Origin: Trichobilharzia szidati
Taxonomy: Eukaryota; Platyhelminthes; Trematoda; Strigeidida; Schistosomatidae
DNA: 64,000 bases
Direction: 5' to 3'
NCBI GenBank assembly: GCA_944472155.2
Contig: OX235271.1
Location: 92,269,256 to 92,333,255, forward strand
Each line of letters opens with the position of its first letter. Positions within the stretch are counted from its first letter, which is position 1. The notes below the pieces were generated by a model. It was not told the DNA's origin. It saw only the letters and a program-made list of their open reading frames with translations, and did no database searches. Made by a program: the position numbers and the translations under genes. Of this stretch, positions 1 to 11,989 are shown one piece after another.

Positions 1-632
1 TAATATATTTTGGTTAGTCGTATCACATGCAGTTCAGCCTATTTTGCTATGTCACGTGTTTGTGAATGGAAATACTCATTTCTTTGCTTTCCTCAAAAAA
101 GGTAGCGAATTTATTCAACATGACTGGGAGAAGCTATGGTAGGCTAGAGATACCAAAATAGCAAGTCTTTTAATCTTTTATTCAACGTTAATTGTGATTT
201 ATGACAACGAAGGTGAAGATGCATCAAAATATGCTTTATATTCATTATAGACTAGACTGACTGTTAAAATTATTGAATATTAATATTATCATAACGAAGC
301 TGTAAAGAATGCTCTGAACATCTTGAAAGAGTTCTCTTCAATGAAGTGTAGAAGTGAATATACGTTTGAGGATTGCTGAGTGTGTGGTATTATTGATTTT
401 TTTCTCCGTTATAAGTACCACATTGTATGTTAAAGATTTCAATAGATGTATTGAATAACTTTTGTTTGAATTTCTGACTGACTTAAATCACTATGACGGT
501 CATAATTTGCATTAAAGACGGACTGATGAGTAACTTGTTTATTCAGTCTGGTCACAATCAACCCACTATTTTATGAAAAACAGTTATGCACTCAAATCAG
601 AATTTACACTACTCTTAATTCTAACGCGGTTG
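1..632. other. AT-rich non-coding stretch, nothing recognised
   Basis: No open frame with coding character, no splice-linked exon and no recognised repeat was seen. It ends at the target-site duplication of the RTE fragment that follows. Confidence 0.5.
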
Positions 633-644
633 GATTTCATCTAT

Positions 645-1302
645 TATTGTTATTGTTTCCTTTAATTGCTAGAGGAACATAGGGCTTCAGTCGTGCGTCT
701 CCATTGCGTTCGGTTCTCTGCTAGAGTCTTCACCTGGCTCCAAGTCTGCCCTCTCGTTTTCATCTCCTCTTCACATGACCTCCTCCAAGTCACCCTTGCA
801 ATGACGACCAACTCGCCGCTTCCCTTTCGGGTTCCACTGGAGCGATGGTTTGTCTAGTGATGTCACTTGATGGCTTTCTTAGAGTATGGCCAGCCAATCC
901 ATCTCCATTTCTTCCTGCCTATTTGTTTCACAATCGGTTCCTGATTGGTTCGCTCCCAGAGATCTCTATTGCTGATCTTTTCTGTCCATCTAATCTTGAT
1001 TACCGAGCGAAGACAACTGTTAGTGGACGTCTGTAGTTTGTTTGAGATGCTCTTTATGACGCGCTGGCCAAGTCTCTGATCCGTGTAGCAGCAGTGACTT
1101 CATGTTGAAGTTGAAAATCTGGATCTTATTTTTGATGTTGAGTACTGTTGACCTCCACACAGACTTGAGAGTAGTGAAAGCTTGTCTTACTTTTCCGATT
1201 CTTGCTCTGATATCCTCATCAGTTCCGCCTGTAGTTGAAACGATGCTTCCCAGGTAGGTAGGTAAAAGAGGTTGTTTCTTTCAGGTTCCTTCCATTTATG
1301 CT
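645..1302 (-). mobile_element. RTE-clade retrotransposon, 5'-truncated copy
   Basis: The complement encodes the C-terminal part of the RTE polyprotein: the region around the TYLGSIVSTTGGTDED-like block, the thumb and the terminal basic segment, with several breaks. The 3' end (low coordinates) has the family's terminal block, seen on the + strand as 'aggaacatagggcttcag', then a short AT-rich tail. The 12-mer gatttcatctat occurs at 633-644 and again at 1303-1314, a clean target-site duplication, so both ends are firmly placed. The copy is a dead, 5'-truncated insertion of about 660 bp. It closely resembles the copies at 24606, 50621 and 53187, so it is probably fairly young. Confidence 0.85.
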
Positions 1303-1314
1303 GATTTCATCTAT

Positions 1315-2411
1315 ATATAAAATTATTTTAACTTCAGATATTTAAAGTAGTAAAGCTTCATAACAGCCATTGCCTTTGCAAAACTGAGATGGATAACTGC
1401 TATACATATAATTCTATGAGTACTCCTAGCTTGATTGGTTTTATGATTATCCCAAAAATTGAGTGCCATGCTCAGTAGGATGATAATGCTATTGAACTTT
1501 CTATTAGTTTTCTATTTGCCTGTCTATTCGTCTTTTCTGTCACTGACCCCTAAGCAATTTATTTTCTCTCTTCTTGCTTTGACACATTTTGTTTAGCCAG
1601 AGAAAATTGTTAATTGTTGCTTATACCACTTTTAGTATTCTCTCTCCTAATTTTATTTCTTCACTCTGGTATTGTGTTTTTGTTCCTTTACCTCTCATTA
1701 TTTAAACAATAATTGAATACTCAATTCATTTATTGCCAAAAAGAGAGGTGTATTTAAGGTCATTGGTTTTGTTCAATTTAAGAATTTGATGAATTGTCTC
1801 AGTGAACTAAAATAAAAGGAATATCTACGTGCATTTATATATAAGCTTTCTTTTTTAATGTTTCTGTATGCTTGCGTGTTTTAATATGAACTCACCAATG
1901 CCATTTGAACAGCCAAATACTTGAATTTTCGGTTAGTAAAAAATTAATTGATTTCGAAATGCTTTACAAAGCTTATGGATACTGTATTGAGAAAAGAAAA
2001 CAAACTGCTCTGTCTGAATATGAATATGATCACCTCTACATCGGTGATAAGAGTTCTCATCTATCATATTTCGTTTATTTTATTATTTATTGAGTGAATC
2101 TAAATTCTTTCGTTGATATTTATATCCCCTTCAGTGAATAACCTCCATATAATCCCTTTTTTTCAATAATAGATCTAATTTCCTTTGTTTACTGTTTAAA
2201 ATTAGACACATTAATTTTTAAAGAAGATTTTCCTAAAGTGATTAGTAGTCTTGCTTGATGAAATACTCCACTTTTTTATTTTCCTGATGAAATAAAAACA
2301 ATCATTAAGGCGTTCCGAAAAAAGTTGTTTCATGCAGACAGTTTACTCAGTTTTATTGAAGAATGTAAACTGATAAACGTCCATTAAACTGAAATAATAG
2401 TTAAGTACTCT
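1315..2411. other. Non-coding stretch with one short unexplained open frame
   Basis: This is AT-rich sequence. A 62-codon frame at 1905-2093 (+) has coding-like composition in its middle (DFEMLYKAYGYCIEKRKQ) and a possible acceptor (gaacag) just upstream. It has no good donor and no family I recognise, so I do not call it a gene. Nothing else was seen. Confidence 0.4.
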
Positions 2412-2641
2412 TTGCGTCGGTGGCATAGCGATGAGGACGCTCGCCGACTATGCACATGGTCCGGGGTTCGATCCCCGGCCGATTCACTCCTTTACCTTGG
2501 TAAGCCAGAAATAATGGTGGTAAAGAGGAAAGGTTGGGCATGAGGCTAGCAACCCCATCCTGTAAAATAAACACTGCTACAGAAACTTCAAGCCACTAGC
2601 TTGAAGCTCTATGTTCCACTGGGAACGTGAAGGAAAAAAAA
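2412..2641 (+). mobile_element. tRNA-headed SINE with RTE-derived body and tail
   Basis: The head, 2414-2489, resembles a tRNA: an A box around 2421-2436 (tggcatagcgatgagg) and a near-perfect B box at 2465-2474 (ggttcgatcc). The body (taaagagg, then ggttgggcatgaggctagc) matches the extreme 5' end of the full-length RTE at 26338-29590. The last about 40 bp (tatgttccactgggaacg, then an A-rich tail) match the RTE 3' terminus. Pol III transcription from the internal boxes and mobilisation by RTE machinery are inferred. This is the best-preserved head in the window. Confidence 0.8.
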
Positions 2642-3502
2642 CTTTAAATATCAGGGTTTTTGGTTCTTATAACGGATCTTTAGAAAAACTGACCCCAAAA
2701 AATTGGAGAACTGTGTGTTGTAGAACAGCTCAACCGACAAGTGCATATGGAAACGATGAACTCTCACGCAACCCAATGCTAAGCATTCTTTTATAAGCTA
2801 ACTTGTTCATTATCTGAAACCACGTAGTCTGAATATAGCATTAGAGGATTTGTAAACAATGATCACAGGCATCCTCCAGTTGAACTAGCAGTAAGTCTGA
2901 GTACACGCCCTTAGGATTATCCAAGATCCATAGGGAAGTCTAATCTCTAGAATAAGAAGAAATGAGTATAACAGTAACAGAATGATTTTTAAAATTCAGT
3001 CCATTACTGCTATTATTATTCAGAAAATATATGAAGTTTCTGTATAAAGCGTAGGCTATTACAAATAAGTTAATAATCGTATCACTGAATCTAGTCATTT
3101 ATTTTGGTGTAAGTTATTCTTTGCAAACTTTCATCCTCATCACTACATATCATAACCTCCAAAAGATTTCTCTAATTTTTACTTAGATATCAATAAATAT
3201 TATTTTCTAAATATCAATTTCTTTTTTTTTAAGAAGGCTAATCTTTATATTATGATGGTAGCGAAATATTTTTTCTACTTATACTTTGGTGAATTACCCA
3301 CAACTGAATTGGATTGTCAACTGGGATTAGCTTGGATTGTAGTACTTTTAAATCTCTTATTTTAACTCATAAGAATGTCCCATGTACAACTGTTTTTCAG
3401 TTTCCTTCGTCGTCATCATTTTACACAGATAGATAGTTATCTGTCGGCGAAATTGCAATGACTTATTTCCATTAGAAACAAGTGCATTAAAATTTGTTTT
3501 CA
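2642..3502. other. AT-rich non-coding stretch
   Basis: No coding segment or recognised repeat was seen on either strand. Confidence 0.4.
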
Positions 3503-3563
3503 TACCTTCTCAGTGGAACATAGGGATTCAAGCGTGAACTTTGAAGTTTCAGTAGCAGTGGTT
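3503..3563 (-). mobile_element. SINE 3'-tail fragment
   Basis: The + strand shows the complement of the SINE/RTE terminal block (agtggaacatagggattcaag) followed by gaagtttcagtagcagtgg, the end of the SINE body. The tRNA head is absent here. It may be the detached end of the fragment at 4225-4352. Confidence 0.55.
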
Positions 3564-4224
3564 GCAACGATCGAAACTGACTCAATGTGATCTGAAAGCA
3601 GAAAACTGATTTATGCGTCCTATGGTATAGGTGTCTGAAACTCCCTTGAGGCATGCACAGTCACAAAGCACTCCAAAGACAACAAAAAGACAACTATCCG
3701 TCAATAAACCTATGTAGTTCTATTCAACAATAATAACATCCAATAATTCAAAAAATTACCTCAAAAGTCCCGTTTGACAGCTATACATACAAGTTAAATT
3801 TCTAAGCACAAAACTAGAACAAATTAGTTAAACAAAATCCAACTGTAAGAAGTATCTTAGAATCAAGTAGAAGATTCCCAAGAAGATGGGACCGAAAATC
3901 TGTCCGCAAGAATCACGCCTCCAACACTTCTCGCAGAGAGTCCAAGGTCAGAATGACCACTCACTCAAACAGACTCACATCGTTGAACAATGCAGTATCA
4001 GTGAATCTCACAACCACATAGAGAAGCGTTAAAGTTTTGAATTAAACAGGAACAAAAACAAATAACAAAAATCAAGTCAACATATGACATGCGAATATCA
4101 TAAAAATGATATACAGTCTAGGAGAAAAATGGATTATAATTCCAGAGTTAGTTGAAACATCCAAATAGGTATAAATATTATAATTGGGTCATTCAGGAGG
4201 GAGTCTTTAGACAATTATCCTGTT
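3564..4224. other. Non-coding stretch between two SINE pieces
   Basis: No recognised coding or repeat sequence. It could be a later insertion that split one SINE, because the flanking pieces are in the same orientation and in element order. Confidence 0.3.
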
Positions 4225-4352
4225 ACAGTGGTGCCGCACTCTGAGGCTTCCTTTTTTACCAGGCCTACTGCCGGTTTGGCAAGGTTAGGAAGTGCGTCAG
4301 TGAAGAATCGAACCTGCATCACGTGAGTAGTTGGTGTGTGTTCTATTACTGG
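4225..4352 (-). mobile_element. SINE fragment, head and proximal body
   Basis: The + strand carries the complement of the body (tttttaccaggcctactg, ccggtttggcaaggtta) and a decayed tRNA-like head (agtgcgtcag, B-box complement gaatcgaacc). The distal body and RTE-like tail are missing here. Confidence 0.55.
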
Positions 4353-6400
4353 ACTTCCAAAGCATGACTGAATTTATCTGAAGTATTTTTGACCACAAAT
4401 CAAATATTTTGCTTCTTATAAAATAAAGAAAATTTAATAAAATGTGTGCCTGAAAAACAGTAAATGTTGAATGGTTTACTATGAATCAGCATTGTTACTG
4501 TTAGAACACCTTCATTTGTCAACCTCTTATTTTTCTCTTATCTTTAGATTTTATGAATCTTTAAGCTTATTACGGGGTGTGGGAGGAACATCTTTTCAAT
4601 GTATTTATAAGTTGTCAACTTTAGAGATCCTTCTTTACTTCATAATCACTATTTAACAATTACTCTTGATTTCTTTCAGTGGAAAAGTATGTGGAAGGCC
4701 GTTACATAATATGTTTCAGTCACTATAGTAACGAAAACAATGCATATTAACCACCATCTAAGGAAACTACTGTTAGTTAATAATTTATTGTTTCAAACTT
4801 ACCACTCCATTTTGTTTAAATACATTTAAGTTGATATAAATAATCCACATTACATAAATAAAATGGCCATCTTCTTTTGAAAGTATCGGCTAAGATACAA
4901 AGTAATGTTTTTAAAAGAAGATGGAGTTTTGCCAACATAAATTTGTTACTCATGCATGTTTTGAAGATGCCGCTGATGAAAGCACGTACTCAGTCTTACA
5001 TCTATTAACATCCTAGACTGCTTTGGAAGTTTGCTTTTCAATTACTTTTACCCCTACAACAACAGTAAGGTGTGATAAGAAGAACAAAATCAGCATAGGT
5101 CGAGTCGAATCGTTTATATGTACATGTATATTAGTGTGACATTCACACAGATTTGAAAACCTTGCAGAATTCTACATTGTAATTAGCATGAATAAGGAAT
5201 AATTAACGCTTACTAAAAGAACAAAAAGTAATAGTTAGTATATATGCATAAAGCTTGAATGCTGTGATTTAATTGTTTATTCGATATCAAACAGAGGAAT
5301 GGTATTATATGCTGAATAATGGAATCAACTGGGAATATCTGAAATAGTAAAGATCCAATATCTGCCCTCAAAATCTGAAAAATGCTACTACTTTAACGAC
5401 AACTGGGAAGGAAGAGCGAGAACTTGAAAAATCAAGTTTCGAAGTTGTTTATGGTTACAATTCATGTGATTATGGATTGTATTCAAAAAAGTCATCCAGC
5501 AAATAATATTCTTTCACTATGTGATACCTCCCATAAAAACAAATTAACTGTATCATAACCATTAGAATAGCGTTTATTAATTGGAACAAATTATTATTAA
5601 CACAGTCGAACGATTAGTATTCTCTTCAGGTGACTCCTTTTGTCTTTTTCTGTAAAAAATAAGTTTTCGCATATTCTCTTTCTGTTGAAGAAAACTCCTT
5701 CGCGAACATCAATTATGTCTGAATTGTTCTTCCCTCATTTTTTTTCGACTTTTTGTTTAAATTCATCTCTGTTAATTACGATTTGTTCTTATAAGGTTTA
5801 TTCTCTGCCTTCAAAAAAAACTTCTAAAGTAAATTTCCTCTCTACTTATCAGTCAACTGACCATTTCAATACTAGACTATGCTTATTTCTGGTTTGTCTT
5901 CAAGAGAATTATTTCGTAGAACAGATAATAAGTCAACAAGAATATTCACAAGCATTGATTTGAGTAATTCATGCTCTACTGAATTTGTTTCATGGGTTAT
6001 TCATGAATAAATTTTTCAGCACGTGAAAGGTTTTGCTCCTCGGCAATTGGATAAAAGTTACGCATTAAATATTTATGGTTATTTAATTAATGAAAGTCAT
6101 TCACAGTGTGATACTACTTTTGTTTAAACCAGTTTATGCACGTTTCAGAATGTTCAAGCGATGTATCTACGCAGTACCTTTTGAACAATCTAATGAGACA
6201 TCCATTTGTCAATTGATAATAAAAGGTTCAATAAAATAAACCAAAAAATAAAGAATTTAGCGGTGACCAGCTAAATGGCTAACGCTACTGTTGATAATAC
6301 AATCAGATAAAAATTACGAAGGTAGGTTATGTGTAACAATAAACTTTTGTGTATACAAGAAGGAGCAAAAACGTTACTGTTCTTATAGCCCCTCAGTCAG
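4353..6400. other. Long AT-rich non-coding stretch
   Basis: No exon or repeat was recognised. The 107-codon open frame at 5640-5963 is low-complexity (Ser/Phe/Leu-rich) with no homologous feel and no splice context, so I treat it as chance. Confidence 0.4.
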
Positions 6401-7239
6401 ATGGATGGGGATGAGGGGGGGGGAAGTAGTGGAATACATTGGATCGATAAGAAAGCACTAGAAGATATGGATTTCGCGGATGATTTATGTTTAATGTCAC
6501 ACAAACTTGAAGATGTACAGGAGAAAACCAGCAAAATGACAAAAGCAATGAAGACAAGACTTCAAATGAGTATGGAAAAGACAGAATAAATTTGAAAGAG
6601 GTTACTTCCTTCACTCGTCTAGGCAGCATTTTTTCAACTATAGGCGCAACGGATGAGGATGTCAAAACTAAAATCGGAAGAACAAGGCAGACCTTCATCA
6701 CACTGAAATCGGTTCGTGAATCTGCCGGACTCAGTATAAAAAACAAAATTCGGATTTTCAACACCAATCTTAAGTGAATTTTTCGATATAAGCCAGAAAA
6801 TTGGCGCTCGCGTTACGAAATGCATTTCCAACAGGCCACTAGAGAGTTTTATCAAAAACTTCCTTCTCTGGCTCTATACTGAAGATCAAATGGCCGGCCA
6901 GAAAGAATTAGCAGCAAAGAACTGTGGAAAAGAACCGACCAGGAGCCTGTTCTTCAAAGAATATACCAAAGCAAATGGAGATGGATGGAACACACGCTGA
7001 GGAGACCGTTAGGTGACATCGTGCTGCATGTCCTAAAATGGGACCTAAAAAGGAAACGAAGAATTTGGCGCCCGAGAATGACAAGGAGGAGATCATACAA
7101 AGAGGAGATTAGAGACTATGGGCAACTATGAGGCAGCTTTAGATGACGAGATAGAAAAAACAAAGTGGAGATGTGCTGCTGAAACCCTGTATTTCCCTTG
7201 GAACCCAAAGGAACAAAAATGAAATACAATAATACAATC
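6401..7239 (+). mobile_element. RTE-clade retrotransposon, 5'-truncated and decayed
   Basis: The copy starts just upstream of the RT catalytic motif C: FADDLCLMSHKLED is readable at about 6475-6516. It continues through VTSFTRLGSIFSTIGATDED (from about 6601) and IKNKIRIFNTN to the C-terminal region. Frameshifts near 6590 and 6778 and a stop separate the pieces. The 3' end has the family terminal pattern (ctgaaaccctgtatttccc, then aatacaataatacaat). It is oriented opposite to most RTE copies here and more diverged than the 53187 copy, so it is an older insertion. Confidence 0.85.
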
Positions 7240-7381
7240 AAATGGATATTATTCTTCCTTTTTAAACTCTATTGTTTTTGTGATACTTGTGAATCCGTAA
7301 TAGTCTCAAGAATTATTTGTCAAGCAACTAATCAGCTTTCGCTGCTGAGTCCAGTTAATTATTTCTCTAGTTTTTTTTAGT

Positions 7382-7606
7382 CCTTTACATTCCCAGTTGA
7401 ACACAGGGCTTCAAGCTAGAGGCTTGAAGTTTCTGTAGCAGTGGTGATTATTTTTACAGGATGAGGTTGCTAGCCTCATGCCCAACCTCCCCTCTTTACC
7501 AGTCTTACTACTGGTTTGGCGAGGTAAAGGAGTGCGTCGACCGGGGATCAAACCCCGAACCACCTGCTTTGGCACCGAGCACTCTATCGCTATACCACTG
7601 GCGCGT
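7382..7606 (-). mobile_element. tRNA-headed SINE, full-length
   Basis: The same family as 2412-2641, on the complement. The RTE-like 3' terminus lies at 7382-7425. The body complement includes tgaggttgctagcctcatgc. The tRNA-like head lies at about 7533-7606, with the B-box complement (ggggatcaaaccccg) at 7544-7558. The A-box region (taccactggcg) is recognisable. Confidence 0.8.
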
Positions 7607-9959
7607 TCTCTAGTCTGGTAAACCGGAAATGTAAGATAAAAAAGGAAATGACAAACGGATTTCTGGATCATCAGAGTCTGGACAGTGAACACTGTTGTTT
7701 GGGATGAGTAGTCTTTAACCACTCATTCTTGTTATTAGTACATATAATGTGGCATTCCTTTTGTTTTATAATAATTCTGACTTCTAGAGCTAAGATATTG
7801 TTTCAACCTATTAAACTGGCTCATAGTAATATGCCTACCTGCTTAAAAGCTACTTAAAGAGGGAAATGATTCTCTCTGTAGCCTCCCTTGTAAGTTATAA
7901 TTCACTGCCAACCCATCATCTCATATACTCTAGGAATATAATATTTAGTAGGAAGATTAGTATTAATATTACTCTGAAAAGTATCGTATTAAAATACTTG
8001 AACATAATAAAAATCTGCTGTATTAATCACCTATTCAGAGTTTAAAAATATCTTATCAAGTACACTTGTTTCTATCGAAATACTTTTAAAGTTTTAATAC
8101 TTTCATGAAAACACATGGAATCGCCTATTCACTAATCTCTACATAACTTCAATATCAACCTTAAAATTGCAAAAACTAAAATCCCTTTAAAAAATCAAAC
8201 TTGCAGACCACAAAACAGTTTTTAAGGCAGAATCATGCAGATATATATATATATACATGAAAGTTGGGAAAAGTAAAGTATTCGTTGGGTCCTCTAGGTT
8301 AGTAAGACAATATTAAGTGGTACAGACTAAATTAGGTAACTGTAAACGATAAGCACGACATTGCTATCAGCTAATTTTTAGCGCAAAATAAAATTGTTGG
8401 TTGGTAGCGAAAATAAGCAACTGGTTAGACTTCAGTAATTCTCGTTGTTAACCGAAGTATTTACTATTGTTCGAGAGTACTACTTAGAGAAATTCTCGAA
8501 TGACAGCATTATGATTTGAATAATACTTTACCTATCATTAATTCTGACTCTCAAGAATGAAACAACAATTTCTAAGGCTATATGTATCATGCTAAGACTG
8601 TCTGGCTAAACCTTGGCCTACCGAAAACCTCCACCTTTTTATCATATCTGTTTTCTCGCGTTTACTTTGTTTTAATTCATTAAAATATGCCTTCAAGGAG
8701 TATTTTTTACTCTTGCGAATATGTACAATTTTTGCCACCCGCAGATTTTCAAGTTTTTAATAAACTTGGGGAGAAGCATTATCAGGGATGGCAACGTGTT
8801 TTGAAACACATACCAGTACACCAGATGACTGTTCTTGAGAGTACAAGTACAAAGTACAAGTCCCTGACAAAAAAGATTAGCCAACTACAGTCTCTCCTGT
8901 CTTTTAATATACATAGTGATACGGGTGTAATAAAGATTCATAATCTGCATCATATAATCTAGTCTGTTTAAATGAATTCAAATTATTGAGACAAGGTTAG
9001 GGCATTTCTTAGAAGAAACTAGCCCGTGGCCTATATGCTTTTATCAGTTGCCAGTGGTGTGCTTCCAGTAATGTACATTTTAAATCCTGAAGTGATCACA
9101 CTGATTTTATTACTGTTAAATTTCGTCTGAAACACTTGTCTGAGTACAACTACATTTATATTACAAGCATTTATATGACATCCATTTGTAGTCACTTAGA
9201 TCTATCCATCTTTGCTTATGAATTCTTTGTTTTTGCTACTACCTCCCTTAGTAACCTATGAATGCAGTTTCCTAACATCGCTAGGTCAACTTGAAGAGAT
9301 ACCACGCCAAATCTGGTATTCACAGATGACTTTGGTATATATAAGCTCGCAAACGAGCTCCACCACTAAATTGTGAAAATATAGGCACTGCTTGCTGACA
9401 CCTCTCTAAGAAAACTAATATGGTGACCGATGTTCAGTCAGGAAATAAACTGATCAGAATCACCCTACGTAAAATAACGCCCACTATTTTAGTGATCGTG
9501 ATTATAAACTTATTGACATATTCTTGATGATTTTTTGAACCATACGTTGTTGTGTGAATATGTGCCTTCCCGTCATCTTGGTGCCTTCTGAATTACTTGA
9601 TAATGGGGAGTTTATCTAGCAGACGTAGAACGTTGGTGACCTACAGGCGATTTTGTGATTAATGTGATCATATCAGCCTGTGTGGTTTTCTTATCCAACA
9701 GTAAATTTAGGATATATATATATACCAAAAACACATCAGAAATGTTATTCTCAGGGTAATATACATAATAATCGAATCATGAGACTTAATGAACAAGTGC
9801 CAGATTATACTATCACAAATATAGCATGTCATCTAAAATTGTGTCTTGAAATTTGCTACCCAAGAGAGACACTTTTCGTGAGATTTCACCGTTTTTTCTT
9901 CTCAACCCAGAAAAATAGTAGGAAAATTACTCTTTCCCATTCTTGAACCTCCATTAAAA
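7607..9959. other. Non-coding stretch with one unexplained open frame
   Basis: AT-rich sequence with a short (AT)n run near 8240-8254. The 91-codon frame at 8687-8962 (+) begins MPSRSIFYSCEYVQFLPPAD and has plausible protein composition, but I recognise no family. It lies upstream of the CR1-like relic and could be part of that element's first ORF, which is a guess. Confidence 0.35.
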
Positions 9960-11030
9960 GCTTTCAGTTATCTTAAACAGTTTGCTTACAAACACGGTAA
10001 ATGTACTTTGGATGATGAGACTGTCTTGTATGGTAATACTGTTTCCAGTTTAGACAAAGGCACTAAATATATTCTTTATGCCTCCCTGGACGAAATGTCC
10101 GTTTTTGCCTATGTAACTAGACCTTTTTGTTTGTTAAAGAAGCTTCCTCTGATACGGACTGGGTACTGGAATTATAGCTGGGTGCATTCCTGTTTATCGG
10201 AGAGAAGGCAGTACACTGTAAATAAAGGGTAGTCTTCCACTGCTTTTCTTACTGAAGTCAGTATATTTCAAGATGATGTTTCTCCTCTTCCCTTTTCTTT
10301 CTCCTAAAATTACTTACCTCATTCTTGTGTAAATAATTTTGTTAAGTACACCACTGACCTGACTATTTCCGTGTCTATTACTTCTCAATCAGATTGTTTT
10401 AAAATGAGTAGCATTTTATCAGAAATTAGCCGGTAGTCCTTATCAAATGGTCTCAACCTAAATTCTTCTAAATTTTAGACTTTACATTTCAATTTCAGAC
10501 ACAAGCGGTATTTGCATGAAGTGGTTGGTTCCCATGATTCGTGTCACATAGAGAGTTTTGCAGAAGAAACTAAGTCAAGCGTTAAATATCCTGGATTGTC
10601 TTTCCTAGCCGTCCCAAATCCTGTCGATTTCAAGAATAATATTTCTTTTAAGCTCCTGTATAGGAAGCTAAGACAATCTCGTATCTGTCAACTCCTGCCT
10701 TTAAAGTCTATCAAAATATGTATTTTATCTATTCATTTTTATTGCTTCCCTTAATCTTTCCTTGACTACCTAAAAGGACTCTGTCTCTTTGAGAAGGAAA
10801 CTAAGCGCTGTCAGTAAGGTGATGTTACTGTACTTCTATGCCAACGCATTGTTATTGCCACTGACAGACATTCAAAATCATGGAAGAAATAGGCCAAAGT
10901 TACCTTGTCCGACTGTTAACATCCTCTTTACTTACAATTATTCTCTTCTGTCTCGAAAAGTAGGACAAGAGGGAATTCTAAGAGATTTTATGCTCTCACA
11001 TCCGAATAAATTAACTCACTAATACTTTAT
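9960..11030 (+). pseudogene. Degenerate CR1-like non-LTR reverse transcriptase relic
   Basis: Across several frames the + strand reads like a jockey/CR1-type RT. A WVHSCLSERRQYTVNKG block at about 10179-10230 corresponds to the W..SYL.R.Q.V region before motif B. A VKYTTDLTISVS block near 10340 is a decayed YADD motif C. SNGLNLNSSK follows near 10445, and VKYPGLSFLAVP and KLSAVSKVMLLYFYA in the thumb region (10580-10830). Stops and frameshifts are frequent. The assignment rests on the order and spacing of these blocks. Clade placement (CR1/SR1-like) is less certain than RT identity. Confidence 0.5.
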
Positions 11031-11989
11031 TCGGCACGTATCTTATGCAGTGTAAATAGTGTTCAGCATGAAATTACTAATTTAATGAGGAAATGGGTAT
11101 AAATGAATCTTGTCATTCTTCTTATCATCAATATATCATTGTCAGTATTCTTATGGCTTATCTGTACATTACTACATATTATCACCGTTTTTATTATTAT
11201 TGCAAATGTCACAAAGTTTTGTAATTAATTATCCTTTACATAATGTGAATAGGACATTATGTGCGATAGTGTACTAGATGCTGAGACTTCCGTACTGTAT
11301 CAAAAGTATTGCTCAAGACTAAAGCCATTATTGTTGTTATTAATAAAAAATCAGGGAGGATAATGATGTCTAGATGCACTGGAAGATTGTCTGTCATTGA
11401 TTAGAACTTCCTTTCCCTCGAGTGTGTGTTAGATCGGAATCACTCATAACATGCAATGTACCACAACAAAAAAGACGATCCTTATGTACCATGGATTGAA
11501 AACCATTTTTTAACTGTGCACAAAGTTCAGTCTAGGTCATTGTAAATGATTTTATATAATATATTTATTTATTTATCTTATCTATGATATGAGAGTAAGT
11601 GTATTCCTGTTAGGTTTTTCTGAAAACTCATAAAATAACAGTAGTTATCTATATTTCATTCTTTGAAAGCGTTGTATATTTGTGTTTGTTATTCTTGCGT
11701 TCAAGAAATGAACCAGTTGAAAAATGAGAGAAAATGGTTTTACTTATTCTAATGCAAAAGGGTTCATTAAATTTTATGACAGATTTGATGACAGAACATT
11801 TAGAATGTTTTTAGAGAGTGCTAAAATAGAAGAATATCTAACTTTAACAAATTAAAAGGCTTACACTGCTTATCCCACGAAATATCTATCTACTGTTTTT
11901 TATTTACTAATTATTAAAAAGATGGTTGCAGCGAAGAAAATTTTCTTTCCGACGAAGTCATCAACTAGGCTGTACATTCGTTTATTTAT
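11031..11989. other. AT-rich non-coding stretch
   Basis: No exon or recognised repeat was seen. Confidence 0.4.

Noticed and set aside
2414..2489. A functional tRNA gene
   Set aside because: The B box is good, but the acceptor stem does not close well and the same head is followed by the SINE body and tail at several loci, so it is a SINE promoter.
5640..5963. 107-codon open frame on the + strand
   Set aside because: Low-complexity Ser/Phe/Leu/Lys composition from AT-rich DNA, with no motif, no splice-linked neighbour and no repeat relationship.
10088..10100. ggacgaaatgtcc palindrome here and again at 13269-13281, resembling the GGACGAAAC part of schistosome hammerheads
   Set aside because: No CTGATGA or stem II 5' strand occurs at the right distance at either site. 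The first is explained as decayed RT coding sequence.
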